From: Lentzea albidocapillata
Lineage (GTDB): Bacteria > Actinomycetota > Actinomycetes > Mycobacteriales > Pseudonocardiaceae
Reading direction: 5' to 3'
DNA length: 64,000 bases
NCBI RefSeq assembly: GCF_000719115.1
Contig: NZ_JOEA01000014.1
Coordinates: forward strand, 434,001 to 498,000
Below the pieces are notes generated by a model. That model was given only the letters and a program-made list of their open reading frames with translations. It searched no databases and had not been told where the DNA came from. This document shows positions 17,545 to 27,626 of this stretch, piece after piece (within the stretch, counting starts at the first letter, position 1; each line of letters begins with the position of its first letter). Made by a program: the position numbers and the translations under genes.

Positions 17545-18444
17545 ATGGACTTGGCGAAGCCGACGCGACTGATGGTCGCGCTGGCAGGCTGTGCGCTGGC
17601 GGTGCTCCTGAACACCGGAACCGCTGCCGGGCAGCCCTCCACGCCGTCCACCCCCATCTCCACGCCGCCGCCGGACAGCAGCGGCAAGGGCGACGAGGTC
17701 GTCCAGACGCAGTGGGGGCCCCTCGGGCCGGCAGACCGGGACTTCATGAACCGGGTCAAGACAGCCGGCCTGTGGGAGAAGCCCGCAGGCGAGAAGGGCA
17801 AGGCCAAGCGGGCCGACCAGCCCAAGATCCAGGAGGCCTGCAAGCACCTCATCGAGGGGCACACCCTCCTGGACAACGTGGTGAACCGGGCGGGCGTTCT
17901 GCTCGGCCACACGTTGCCCACGGAGGCCTCGGACGAGCAGAAGGGCTGGCTCGCCGAGATGGACGCGGCGACCGGCGACGAGTTCGACGCCGTCTTCGCC
18001 AACCGGCTCCGCGCGGCGCACGGCAAGGTCTACGCCTACGCCGCGCAGATCCGGGCCGGCACCAAGAACGAGCTCATCCGCATCCTTTCCACGCAAGCGA
18101 TGATCACCGTCTTCGACCACATCAAGGTGCTCGAGGAGACCGGTCGCGTCGACTTCGCCGGACTGGAATCGCCACAACCGCTCGCACCGCCCCCGCCCGC
18201 GAACGACTCCGGGACTCCGGAGGCGACGGGTGACCAGGCGGCCGAGCAGACGGCCAACCCGACCGACGGCGTGATCCCGACCGTGCCGCAGGGCACCAGG
18301 TTCACCCGCACCGCCGAGCAGGGCGTGTTCGGGGACAACAACGGTGTCTTCTTCGGTGCCATCGGAGTGCTCGCGCTCGCGCTGGTGGGGATGCGAATGA
18401 TATCCCGGTCGAAGAAATCACGGCGGAAATCTCGTTCGTACTGA
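17545..18444 (+). CDS. DUF4142 family secreted protein with C-terminal membrane anchor
   Basis: 299 residues. A signal peptide (about 1-30, LMVALAGCALAVLLNTGTAAG) is followed by a Pro/Ser/Thr linker, a helical DUF4142 domain (about 55-195; ADRDFMNRVKTAGLWE, and the later HGKVYAYAAQIRAGTKN), a Pro-rich linker and a C-terminal helix (about 270-288) with a very basic tail. The domain is a four-helix bundle family of unknown function, often in cell envelopes. I chose ATG 17545; a GTG at 17533 is possible and neither has a clear ribosome site. It precedes a DUF1996 protein and may form an envelope pair with it. Confidence 0.82.
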   Translation: MDLAKPTRLMVALAGCALAVLLNTGTAAGQPSTPSTPISTPPPDSSGKGDEVVQTQWGPLGPADRDFMNRVKTAGLWEKPAGEKGKAKRADQPKIQEACKHLIEGHTLLDNVVNRAGVLLGHTLPTEASDEQKGWLAEMDAATGDEFDAVFANRLRAAHGKVYAYAAQIRAGTKNELIRILSTQAMITVFDHIKVLEETGRVDFAGLESPQPLAPPPPANDSGTPEATGDQAAEQTANPTDGVIPTVPQGTRFTRTAEQGVFGDNNGVFFGAIGVLALALVGMRMISRSKKSRRKSRSY

Positions 18445-18538
18445 CAAAACAGCACACCCAGGTTCATCCCGAAGATAGCGGCCCCTAACCGCCGTCAGCT
18501 TCACCATGCCGTTTTATCGGACTACCACGAGGTGGCAA

Positions 18539-20008
18539 ATGGCTATTCACCGGAGGAAATCCACGATCTGGCTCACCGCCGCCGCTGCGGCGATGGCCGT
18601 GGTCGCGGGCGGTGCCGCGGTGGTGGCCATCAGTTCTTCTGATGGCTCCGCGCTCGCCGACGGTGCGGACAAGAGCTTGTTCGTCGACATCACCAAGGTG
18701 AAGCCGAACGTCAAGAAACCAAGGGCGGAAAACGACGCCACCACCGGCACGTTCACCGTGGACTGCGGCAGGAACGAGAACGGGCACTTCAACCCGGACA
18801 ACTTCATCGCGCAGCCGGGCGTTCGCAACGGCGCCGAGCACCTGCACGACTACGTCGGCAACCTGTCCACGAACGCGGACTCGAACAACAAGTCGTTGCA
18901 GGCGGCAGGTACGACCTGCAAGAACGGCGACAAGTCCGCCTACTTCTGGCCGGTCGTCCGCATCGTCGACGAAGAGCCGGACGAGGCCGCACCGCCCGCG
19001 GAGCAGGCCCCGCCGAAGAAGGACGACAAGGCCCAGCAGGACAAGGACAAGGCGGCCAAGGAGGCTGCCCAGCTCGAGTGCCCCGATGTCGCGTCGCTGC
19101 TGCCCGAGGACGTGCCGGACGCCGCTCAGCCGGAGATCGACCGCGAGCTCGAGAACCTCGAGAAGGTGACCGCGGAGGCCGAGAAGAGGCTCGAGCAGAT
19201 CAAGGCGCAGGACCGCGACAACATCATCGTCGGCCCGACGCGCAACAAGCGCGCCGCCATTCTGGACCGGATGATGCTGGCGTTCAGCCGCCTGGGCCAG
19301 CAGGCTCCCGACCTGAACCCGGCCGCCGCCTGCGCGGTGAAGGACAAGGCCGCGGGAGAGAAGGGCCTCGACAACGGCGGCGAGAACGCCGACGCCGCCC
19401 AGGCCGAGGGCACCGAGAACAAGAAGAACAAGAACAACCCCGAGGAGAACGGCAACAACGAGCTCGAGGGCAACGAGGGCAAGATCCAGCGCCCCGCCGT
19501 CGTCGACCTGACCTTCCGCGGCAGCCCGACCGGCAAGGTCACCGCGATGCCGAAGTTCCTCCGCGTTCTCTACGGTGACGCCAAGGCCGGCCAGAACGGC
19601 CCGAAGAACGCCAAGGCGTCCTGGACCTGCACCGGCTTCGAGGACAAGGTCCTGATGGACAAGTACCCGATCTGCCCGCAGGGCTCGAACGTCAAGCGCG
19701 TGCACGACTTCCCGAGCTGCTGGGACGGCAAGAACATCGACTCCGCGAACCACCGCGACCACATCGTGTTCCCCGACCAGAACGGCAAGTGCAAGAGGGG
19801 CTTCAAGGCCGTCCCTCAGCTGCGCATCTCGCTGACCTACAACATCCCGCTCGACGTCCAGAAGGACGGTCGCTACCTGGTCGACTCCTTCCCCGAGGAG
19901 GAGCACAACCCGCTCACCGACCACGACGACTTCGCGAACGTGATGTCGCAGAAGATCATGAACCGCCTCGTCAACTGCGTCAACACCGGCAAGAAGTGCC
20001 GCGAGTGA
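18539..20008 (+). CDS. DUF1996 secreted protein with long charged insert
   Basis: 489 residues with an N-terminal signal/anchor helix (about 8-32). Two halves of a DUF1996 domain are visible: residues about 70-145 with AEHLHDYVGN, and about 320-480 with CTGFEDKV, FPSCWDGKNIDSANHRDHIVFPD. Between them lies roughly 170 residues rich in Lys, Glu, Asp and Asn that looks coiled-coil or disordered (PKKDDKAQQDKDKAAKEA). Start at ATG 18539, which follows GAGGTGG; an in-frame ATG at 18506 is less supported. A strong terminator follows. Function of DUF1996 is unknown. Confidence 0.85.
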   Translation: MAIHRRKSTIWLTAAAAAMAVVAGGAAVVAISSSDGSALADGADKSLFVDITKVKPNVKKPRAENDATTGTFTVDCGRNENGHFNPDNFIAQPGVRNGAEHLHDYVGNLSTNADSNNKSLQAAGTTCKNGDKSAYFWPVVRIVDEEPDEAAPPAEQAPPKKDDKAQQDKDKAAKEAAQLECPDVASLLPEDVPDAAQPEIDRELENLEKVTAEAEKRLEQIKAQDRDNIIVGPTRNKRAAILDRMMLAFSRLGQQAPDLNPAAACAVKDKAAGEKGLDNGGENADAAQAEGTENKKNKNNPEENGNNELEGNEGKIQRPAVVDLTFRGSPTGKVTAMPKFLRVLYGDAKAGQNGPKNAKASWTCTGFEDKVLMDKYPICPQGSNVKRVHDFPSCWDGKNIDSANHRDHIVFPDQNGKCKRGFKAVPQLRISLTYNIPLDVQKDGRYLVDSFPEEEHNPLTDHDDFANVMSQKIMNRLVNCVNTGKKCRE

Positions 20009-20036
20009 CGCTCTGACCTTGCAGTTCAGATAGGCG

Positions 20037-20077
20037 AAATCCCCTGGTGCCCCTCCCGCGCACCAGGGGATTTTCGT
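20037..20077 (+). terminator. Strong intrinsic terminator
   Basis: AAATCCCCTGGTGC pairs perfectly with GCACCAGGGGATTT around a 9-base loop, followed by TTCGTT. It begins 28 bp after the DUF1996 stop. Confidence 0.9.
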
Positions 20078-20160
20078 TGTGCGGCTTGGCTTTGTTCACC
20101 AGCGTGAATCCTGTGCCGGAATAGTTGACCGCAAAGGTATAGACCACTGACACTGGCCGC

Positions 20161-21324
20161 ATGGTCACCCGTTCCTGCACGGTTTTGATCGCACTGCTGG
20201 CATCCCTTCTGGTCCCGGTCACCGCCCAGGCGGCACCGGCGACGTTCGTCCATCCGGGAGTCGTGGTCTCCCGGCCACAGCTGGACTTCATGCGCACCAA
20301 GGTCCTGGCCGGCGCCCAGCCGTGGAGGACCGCCTACGACCGCATGATGGCGTCGAAGTACGCCGACCTGAACCGCACGCCGAAACCACGGGCGGTCGTG
20401 GAGTGCGGCCCCGTCAGCAAGCCCAACAACGGCTGCACCGACGAACGCGAGGACGCGCTCGCCGCCTACACGCTGTCGCTGGCCTGGTACGTCACCCGCG
20501 ACGCCAGGTACGCGACCAAGGCCATCCAGATCATGGACGCCTGGTCCGCCACCATCCGCGACCACACCAACTCCAACGCCCCGCTGCAGACCGCGTGGTC
20601 GGCCAGCAGCTGGCCCAAGGCCGCCGAGATCATGAAACACGTCTACGGGACGTGGCCGGGCAGCGCGCGGTTCGGCACGATGCTGCGCAACGTCTACCTG
20701 CCCGAGATCCAGAACGGCCGCGCGAACACCAACGGCAACTGGGAACTCAGCATGATGGAGGCGTCGATCGGCATCGCCGTGTTCCTGGAGGACCGCGCGG
20801 CCTACGACAAGGCCGTGAGCATCTTCCGGACGCGCATCCAGGCGTTCATCTACCTGACCACCGACGGGTCGCTGCCGAAGACGCCGCCGGGCAGTGGCAT
20901 CGACACCAGGGCCGAGATCATCTCGTACTGGCACAACCAGTCCACGTTCGTCGACGGCCTCACCCAGGAGACCTGCCGGGACTTCGCCCACACGGCCTAC
21001 GGGCTCTCCGCCGCCTCGCACCTCGCGGAGACCGCGCGGCACCAGGGCCAGGACATCTGGGGTGAGATCAAGGACCGCATGCGGCACGCGTGGGGCCTGC
21101 ACTCCAAGTACCAGAACGGCGCGCCCGTGCCGTCCTGGCTGTGCGGCGGTTCCTACCGCCGTGAGCTCGGGCCGACGCCGGAGGTCAGCTTCAACGCGCT
21201 GAACACCAGGCTGGGCATCGGGATGGCGAACACCAAGATCTACACCGAGTCGAAGCGTCCACACGGGACCGACAACCTGTTCATCGCCTGGGAGACGCTG
21301 ACTCACGCAGCCAACCCCAGCTAG
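20161..21324 (+). CDS. Secreted alginate-lyase-domain protein
   Basis: 387 residues with a Sec signal peptide ending near AQA-AP (about residue 25). The body is an alpha/alpha-barrel: FVHPGVVVSRPQLDFMRTKV, an Asn-Trp-x2-Ser segment (NGNWELSMMEASIGIAVF) and HNQSTFVDGLTQETCRDFAH match the alginate-lyase (PF05426) pattern, where Asn, His, Arg and Tyr act in beta-elimination of uronic acids. It probably degrades an acidic polysaccharide outside the cell; alginate itself is not certain. Palindromic element copy 2 begins 4 bases after its stop codon. Confidence 0.83.
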   Translation: MVTRSCTVLIALLASLLVPVTAQAAPATFVHPGVVVSRPQLDFMRTKVLAGAQPWRTAYDRMMASKYADLNRTPKPRAVVECGPVSKPNNGCTDEREDALAAYTLSLAWYVTRDARYATKAIQIMDAWSATIRDHTNSNAPLQTAWSASSWPKAAEIMKHVYGTWPGSARFGTMLRNVYLPEIQNGRANTNGNWELSMMEASIGIAVFLEDRAAYDKAVSIFRTRIQAFIYLTTDGSLPKTPPGSGIDTRAEIISYWHNQSTFVDGLTQETCRDFAHTAYGLSAASHLAETARHQGQDIWGEIKDRMRHAWGLHSKYQNGAPVPSWLCGGSYRRELGPTPEVSFNALNTRLGIGMANTKIYTESKRPHGTDNLFIAWETLTHAANPS

Positions 21325-21328
21325 GACG

Positions 21329-21491
21329 TAGTGCCGTGGGGCGAAATTGGGCGAGCTAATTCACGCTCAGCAGGGCGGCTCGCGGCACCGCCCCCACGCC
21401 CCCATACGTCCAGTATGAGGACGTGGGGGCGGCACCACGATCCACCCGCCTGACCGCGAATTACCACGGCAAATTTCGCCCCACGGCACTA
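21329..21491 (-). repeat. Intergenic palindromic element, copy 2 (inverted orientation)
   Basis: 163 bp. The outer arms TAGTGCCGTGGGGCGAAATT (21329-21348) and its exact complement (21472-21491) form a perfect 20-bp stem. The inner core is the reverse complement of copies 1 and 3, including GCTCGCGGCACCGCCCCCACG. The outer arms share no sequence with the other copies. The right arm ends 10 bp before the ilvD start, so the whole element lies between the lyase stop and ilvD and probably forms ilvD leader DNA. Confidence 0.9.
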
Positions 21492-21501
21492 GCGTGCGCT
21501 C

Positions 21502-23190
21502 ATGACCGAGACACCGGACGTGAAGCCACGCAGCCGCGACGTGACCGACGGCCTGGAGCGCACCGCCGCGCGCGGAATGCTCCGGGCCGTCGGCATGGGC
21601 GACGAGGACTGGGAGAAGCCGCAGATCGGCGTCGCCTCGTCGTGGAACGAGATCACGCCGTGCAACCTGTCCCTGGACCGGCTCGCGAAGGCGTCGAAGG
21701 ACGGCGTGCACGCGGCCGGCGGCTATCCGCTGGAGTTCGGCACGATCTCGGTGTCGGACGGCATCTCGATGGGCCACGAGGGCATGCACTTCTCGCTGGT
21801 CTCGCGCGAGGTGATCGCCGACAGCGTCGAGACCGTGATGATGGCCGAGCGCCTCGACGGCTCGGTGCTGCTCGCGGGGTGCGACAAGTCGTTGCCCGGC
21901 ATGCTGATGGCGGCGGCGCGGCTCGACCTGGCCAGCGTGTTCCTCTACGCGGGGTCGATCCTGCCTGGCCGGGTCACGCTGACCGACGGCACCGAGAAGG
22001 AAGTCACGATCATCGACGCGTTCGAGGCCGTCGGGGCCTGCGCGCGCGGACTGATGAGCCGTGAGGACGTCGACCGCATCGAACGCGCGATCTGCCCCGG
22101 CGAGGGCGCGTGCGGTGGCATGTACACGGCGAACACCATGGCGAGCGCGGCCGAGGCCCTGGGCATGTCGTTGCCCGGCAGTGCCGCTCCCCCGGCCACC
22201 GACCGGCGCCGGGACGGGTTCGCGCGCCGCTCCGGCCAGGCCGTGGTCGAGATGCTGCGCAAGGGCATCACCGCGCGGCAGATCATGACGCGCGAGGCGT
22301 TCGAGAACGCGATCGCCGTCGTGATGGCGTTCGGCGGCTCCACCAACGCGGTGCTGCACCTGCTCGCCATCGCGCACGAGGCCGGTGTCGAACTGAGCCT
22401 CGACGACTTCAGCCGCATCGGCGCGCGCGTGCCGCACCTGGCCGACGTGAAGCCGTTCGGCCGGCATGTCATGACGGACGTCGACCGCATCGGCGGCGTG
22501 CCCGTGGTGATGAAGGCGCTGCTGGACGCCGGTCTGCTGCACGGCGACTGCCTCACCGTCACCGGCCGCACGGTCGCCGAGAACCTCGCCGACATCGACC
22601 CGCCCGACCCGGACGGCCTCGTGCTGCGCGCGCTCGACAAGCCCATCCACCACACCGGCGGCATCACGATCCTGAAGGGCTCGCTCGCCCCGGAGGGCGC
22701 CGTGGTCAAGTCGGCGGGCTTCGACTCGGACGTCTTCACCGGCACCGCCCGCGTGTTCGACCGCGAACGCGCCGCCATGGACGCCCTGGAGGACGGCACC
22801 ATCACCGCGGGCGACGTCGTCGTCATCCGCTACGAGGGTCCCAAGGGCGGGCCGGGCATGCGCGAGATGCTCGCGATCACCGCGGCGATCAAGGGCGCGG
22901 GCCTCGGCAAGGACGTCCTGCTGCTCACCGACGGCCGCTTCTCCGGCGGCACGACGGGCCTGTGCGTCGGGCACGTGGCGCCGGAGGCGGTCGACGGCGG
23001 CCCCATCGCGTTCGTGCGCGACGGCGACCAGATCACGCTGAACGTCGCCTCCGGGACCCTCGACGTGGCCGCGGACCTCGACAGCCGCCGCGAGGGCTGG
23101 GCTCCGCTGCCTCCTCGCTACCAGCGCGGCGTGCTCGCCAAGTACGCCAAGCTGGTCGGTTCGGCCTCGCGCGGCGCAGTGTGCGACTAG
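21502..23190 (+). CDS. ilvD: Dihydroxy-acid dehydratase
   Basis: 562-residue Fe-S enzyme that dehydrates 2,3-dihydroxy-isovalerate (or its isoleucine-pathway homologue) to the 2-oxo acid in branched-chain amino acid and pantothenate synthesis. Cluster cysteines are visible at Cys54 ([11 protein letters not shown]), Cys127 ([12 protein letters not shown]) and Cys204 ([14 protein letters not shown]); the C-terminal GGPGMREML and [19 protein letters not shown] motifs are present. Length is normal. The ATG at 21502 has no clear Shine-Dalgarno sequence because palindromic element copy 2 occupies the leader. No leader peptide or other ilv gene is adjacent. Confidence 0.97.
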   Translation: MTETPDVKPRSRDVTDGLERTAARGMLRAVGMGDEDWEKPQIGVASSWNEITPCNLSLDRLAKASKDGVHAAGGYPLEFGTISVSDGISMGHEGMHFSLVSREVIADSVETVMMAERLDGSVLLAGCDKSLPGMLMAAARLDLASVFLYAGSILPGRVTLTDGTEKEVTIIDAFEAVGACARGLMSREDVDRIERAICPGEGACGGMYTANTMASAAEALGMSLPGSAAPPATDRRRDGFARRSGQAVVEMLRKGITARQIMTREAFENAIAVVMAFGGSTNAVLHLLAIAHEAGVELSLDDFSRIGARVPHLADVKPFGRHVMTDVDRIGGVPVVMKALLDAGLLHGDCLTVTGRTVAENLADIDPPDPDGLVLRALDKPIHHTGGITILKGSLAPEGAVVKSAGFDSDVFTGTARVFDRERAAMDALEDGTITAGDVVVIRYEGPKGGPGMREMLAITAAIKGAGLGKDVLLLTDGRFSGGTTGLCVGHVAPEAVDGGPIAFVRDGDQITLNVASGTLDVAADLDSRREGWAPLPPRYQRGVLAKYAKLVGSASRGAVCD

Positions 23191-23330
23191 GCCTTGTCCT
23201 AGGTCCCCCACTCGGTTGAATTGCCAGGCGGGCGCGGGTCACCCGGTCGGTGGATGACCCGCGATCCGCCCGCGATGGTGGGTACTTCGCCTGCACACAG
23301 GCAGACAGCCAACGCGGAGGGACAAAGACG

Positions 23331-24071
23331 ATGATCGACCAGGCGCACGTTGAGGCCCTGTACGACTGCGACGTGATCGACAACCATGGCGAGAAGATCG
23401 GTTCGGTCAAGCAGGTCTGGCTCGAAGACGGCACTGGCGCGCCCCTGTGGGCCGAGGTCCATACCGGACTGTTCGGGACGCGGCAGAGCTTCGTCCCGAT
23501 CCAGGAGGGCCAGGTGGCGGGTGGCGCGATCACCGTTCCCGTCAGCAAGCAGCAGGTGAAGGACGCTCCGAGCGCGCGCACCTCGGCCGACCACATGTCG
23601 GACGAGGAGCAGGAGGCGCTCTACCGGCACTACGGGATGATCCCGCAGGCCAAGACCGGCGAACACGACCGGCTCGGTGGCAGGCGCGGTGGACGTGGCA
23701 CGGGCGACGCGGCCGAGGTCACGCTCTCGGAGGAGAAGCTGGACGTCGGCACCCGCAACGTCGAGGCGGGCCGGGTGCGGCTGGTCAAGCACACGGTCAC
23801 CGAGCAGCGCAACGTCACCGTGCCGGTGACACACGAGGAGGCCCGGGTCGTCCGCGAGCCCGCGAAGGGCAAGCCGGGCAAGGCGTTCGCCGACGAACAG
23901 GCGGAGGTCACCCTGCACCGCGAGGAACCGGTGGTGCAGAAGCACACGGAGGCAGTGGAGCGGGTCCGGCTGGAGAAGGACGCGGTCACCGAGCAGCGGG
24001 AGGTCAAGGGCGAGGTGCGCAAGGAACGCGCCGAGGTCGAGCGGGAGGGCGAGCGCCGCGACCGCCGCTGA
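23331..24071 (+). CDS. PRC-barrel and DUF2382 stress-type protein
   Basis: 246 residues, soluble. The N-terminal PRC-barrel (about 1-85, ALYDCDVIDNHGEKIGSVKQ) is followed by a DUF2382 domain (about 130-235) with its characteristic repeated pattern: VTLSEEKLDVGTRNVEAGRV and later VTLHREEPVVQKHTEAVERV. Such proteins are common in actinobacteria and often stress-induced; biochemical function is unknown. The ATG at 23331 follows GGAGGGA. Possible hairpin sequence between 23226 and 23272 may terminate ilvD, so this gene probably has its own promoter. Confidence 0.88.
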   Translation: MIDQAHVEALYDCDVIDNHGEKIGSVKQVWLEDGTGAPLWAEVHTGLFGTRQSFVPIQEGQVAGGAITVPVSKQQVKDAPSARTSADHMSDEEQEALYRHYGMIPQAKTGEHDRLGGRRGGRGTGDAAEVTLSEEKLDVGTRNVEAGRVRLVKHTVTEQRNVTVPVTHEEARVVREPAKGKPGKAFADEQAEVTLHREEPVVQKHTEAVERVRLEKDAVTEQREVKGEVRKERAEVEREGERRDRR

Positions 24072-24078
24072 ATGATCT

Positions 24079-24121
24079 GGCGCGCACCGCTCACCACTTC
24101 CGCCGGTGGGCGGCGCGCGCC
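24079..24121. terminator. Bidirectional hairpin between convergent genes
   Basis: GGCGCGCACCGCTCACC pairs with GGTGGGCGGCGCGCGCC (15 of 17 positions), between the stops of the PRC-barrel gene and fadD. Confidence 0.6.
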
Positions 24122-24132
24122 TGGTCGCCACC

Positions 24133-25731
<1,599 letters not shown>

Positions 25732-25744
25732 TGCTTCTCCCCTT

Positions 25745-25765
25745 CTCTGGAGCGTCGCTCCAGAG
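25745..25765. promoter_or_regulatory. Palindromic operator between fadD and TetR genes
   Basis: CTCTGGAGC-GTC-GCTCCAGAG is a perfect inverted repeat located in the 50-bp divergent interval. It overlaps both probable promoters, so the TetR product at 25782 is the likely binder. Confidence 0.75.
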
Positions 25766-25781
25766 CGGTACTCTAACCCTC

Positions 25782-26321
25782 ATGCCCGACCGACGACAGT
25801 CTCTCCTCGACGCGGCGCTCCAGCTCGTCGGGGAAGGCGGCCTCGACGCCGTCACGATCGCGGCCCTGACCAAGCGGTCGGGCATGTCGAACGGCAGCAT
25901 CTACCACCACTTCGGCAGCCGCGCGGGCGTGTTCGCGCAGCTCTACGCCGACAGTTACGGCCGGTGCGTCGCCGCGATGCTGCCCGCTCTTCAGGCCGGA
26001 TCAGCCGAGGAGGGCGTGCGCGGCCTGACACTGAGCTACCTCGACTGGGTCATGGCGAACCCCAGCAGGGCACGCTTCCTCTACGCCGCACCGGACCACG
26101 CCGACCCGGCGGCCAAGATGGCGGAGTTCGCGCCGGTGCTGGCCTGGTTCCTCGACCGGATGGCGTCCGGCGAGCTGCGCACGGTGCCGCCGTGGGCGCT
26201 GGAACCCGTGGCGATGGGACCGGCGCACGAGTCGGTGCGCCGGTTCCTGCTCGGAGTGTTCGACCTGGCCCTGGCGCGTGAGATCGTCGCGGACGCCGTG
26301 TGGGCCGTGCTGAAGCCCTGA
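25782..26321 (+). CDS. TetR-family regulator of acyl-CoA ligase
   Basis: 179 residues. The N-terminal helix-turn-helix reads ALTKRSGMSNGSIYHHFGSR, typical TetR; the rest is a helical ligand domain. Divergent from the acyl-CoA ligase with a shared palindromic operator, so it probably represses both and releases with a lipid-derived ligand. ATG at 25782; upstream in-frame codons cover the operator and are unlikely to be translated. An SOS-type box and alkB follow immediately downstream. Confidence 0.9.
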   Translation: MPDRRQSLLDAALQLVGEGGLDAVTIAALTKRSGMSNGSIYHHFGSRAGVFAQLYADSYGRCVAAMLPALQAGSAEEGVRGLTLSYLDWVMANPSRARFLYAAPDHADPAAKMAEFAPVLAWFLDRMASGELRTVPPWALEPVAMGPAHESVRRFLLGVFDLALAREIVADAVWAVLKP

Positions 26322-26328
26322 CTGGCCA

Positions 26329-26344
26329 TAGAACACACGTTCGA
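26329..26344 (+). promoter_or_regulatory. LexA (SOS) box upstream of alkB
   Basis: TAGAACACACGTTCGA matches the actinobacterial LexA box (GAAC-N4-GTTC, consensus TCGAACN4GTTCGA). It ends 14 bp before the alkB ATG, with TTATTCT as a possible -10 region between. Confidence 0.75.
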
Positions 26345-26358
26345 TTATTCTGCGGTTC

Positions 26359-26967
26359 ATGCGCCAGGGATCACTGTTCGACCTGGACGCGGAGCCGGAA
26401 CTGGCTCCGCTCGCCCCTCGACGCACCGAGCTCGGCCACGGCGCGTGGATCGACGTCCAGCCCGGTTGGCTCGCGGGCGCCGACGCGCTGTTCGACCGGC
26501 TCGTCGACGAGGTGCCGTGGCGCGCCGAACGCCGCCAGATGTACGACGCGGTGGTCGACGTGCCGCGCCTGCTCTGCTTCTACAGCGGCGCCCTGCCGTT
26601 CGACGTCCTCGCCACGGCCCGCGATGTGCTCTCGAACCACTACCTGGCCGAGCTGAACGAACCGTTCACGACCGCAGGCCTCTGTTACTACCGCGACGGC
26701 CGCGACAGCGTGGCCTGGCACGGCGACACCATCGGCCGTGGCCAGACCGAGGACACGATGGTCGCGATCCTGAGCGTCGGCACGCCCCGCGCCCTGCTGC
26801 TGCGGCCACGAGGTGGCGGCGAGACACACAAGTACGCGCTGGGGCACGGTGATCTGCTCGTGATGGGCGGTTCCTGCCAGCGCACCTGGGAGCACGCCGT
26901 CCCGAAGACTTCGAAGGTCGTCGGGCCGAGGATCAGCGTCCAGTTCCGCCCGCGCGGAGTCCGCTAG
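26359..26967 (+). CDS. alkB: Alpha-ketoglutarate-dependent DNA dioxygenase AlkB
   Basis: 202-residue Fe(II)/2-oxoglutarate oxygenase that reverses alkyl damage on bases. The iron facial triad is seen as His-x-Asp in VAWHGDTIG and the distal His in RTWEHAVPK; the 2-oxoglutarate-binding Arg is in GPRISVQFRPR. The N-terminal RQGSLFD is shared with many bacterial AlkB proteins. The ATG at 26359 is 14 bp after a LexA box, so SOS control is likely rather than an Ada-type response. Its 3' end overlaps the tail of an SDR gene remnant on the opposite strand. Confidence 0.92.
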   Translation: MRQGSLFDLDAEPELAPLAPRRTELGHGAWIDVQPGWLAGADALFDRLVDEVPWRAERRQMYDAVVDVPRLLCFYSGALPFDVLATARDVLSNHYLAELNEPFTTAGLCYYRDGRDSVAWHGDTIGRGQTEDTMVAILSVGTPRALLLRPRGGGETHKYALGHGDLLVMGGSCQRTWEHAVPKTSKVVGPRISVQFRPRGVR

Positions 26968-27190
26968 CGACCAGCTCTTCGGAGACCTGCCACACGCGCC
27001 GGGCCTCGTCGGTGCTGCGCAGCCGGCTGTAGAGGGCCTGCTCGGCGGGCGGGCCGCTCAGGTGGCCGACGCGGCTCGGACCGTAGAACACGCCGGCCTC
27101 GGGCGCCGTCGCGGCGAGCAGGGCCGGGAGCTGGGCGGACTCGACGGTGCCGAGGACGCCCACGGACGACAGGACCCGGATCGCGCGCTC
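26933..27190 (-). pseudogene. C-terminal remnant of a short-chain dehydrogenase
   Basis: The reverse strand encodes about 83 residues reading LPALLAATAPEAGVFYGPSR, then HLSGPP and ARRVWQVSEELV. This is the C-terminal end of retinol/protochlorophyllide-type SDR proteins. The Rossmann part (GxxxGxG, YxxxK) is missing; upstream of about 27190 the frame is unrelated sequence antisense to the MmyB-like remnant. It lies in a broken junction and is unlikely to be functional. Confidence 0.6.
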
Positions 27191-27229
27191 ACCGGCGACG
27201 CGACCCGGCACACCGGTCCGGCGAGGAGC

Positions 27230-27619
27230 CTCGGCTACCGGTGGTTCACCGACCCGGCGTCCCGCGCGCTGTACGAACCCGCCGACCACGAGTTCCTGGG
27301 CAGGATGTTCGCCTCGGGCCTGCGCGAGGCCCTCACCCGGCGCGGCCCGGGCTCCCGGGCCGCGCGGTACTGCGAACTCCTGCTCGCCTGCAGCGAGGAG
27401 TTCCGGCGGGTGTGGGACGCCCAGGAGGTCGGCATCCGCCCCAAGGAGGTCAAGCGCTACGTCCACCCGAGCATCGGAGCGCTCGAACTGCACTGCCAGA
27501 CGTTGCTCGACCCCGACCAGCACCACTTCCTGCTCGTCTACACGGCCACGCCGGGCACCGAGAGCTACGAGAAGCTGCAACTGCTGTCCGTCCTCGGAGC
27601 CGACGCACCAACGGGCTGA
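27230..27619 (+). pseudogene. C-terminal remnant of an XRE/MmyB-type regulator
   Basis: About 129 codons encode the C-terminal ligand domain of MmyB-like XRE regulators: YRWFTDPASRALYEP, LLACSEEFRRVWDAQEV, VKRYVHPSIGALELHCQTL and LLVYTATPGTESYEKLQLL. The N-terminal helix-turn-helix and first half of the ligand domain are absent. The open frame extends upstream to an ATG at 27062, but those 55 residues are antisense to the SDR remnant. Probably a fragment left by a deletion. Confidence 0.62.
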
Positions 27620-27626
27620 GCAGAGG

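Noticed and set aside
21325..21501. Branched-chain amino acid attenuator leader before ilvD
   Set aside because: No leader peptide with Leu/Ile/Val codon runs; the sequence is explained by palindromic element copy 2.
27062..27619. 185-residue protein starting at 27062 as an intact gene
   Set aside because: The first 55 residues are antisense to the SDR remnant; only the MmyB-like C-terminal part is real, so it is listed as a pseudogene.
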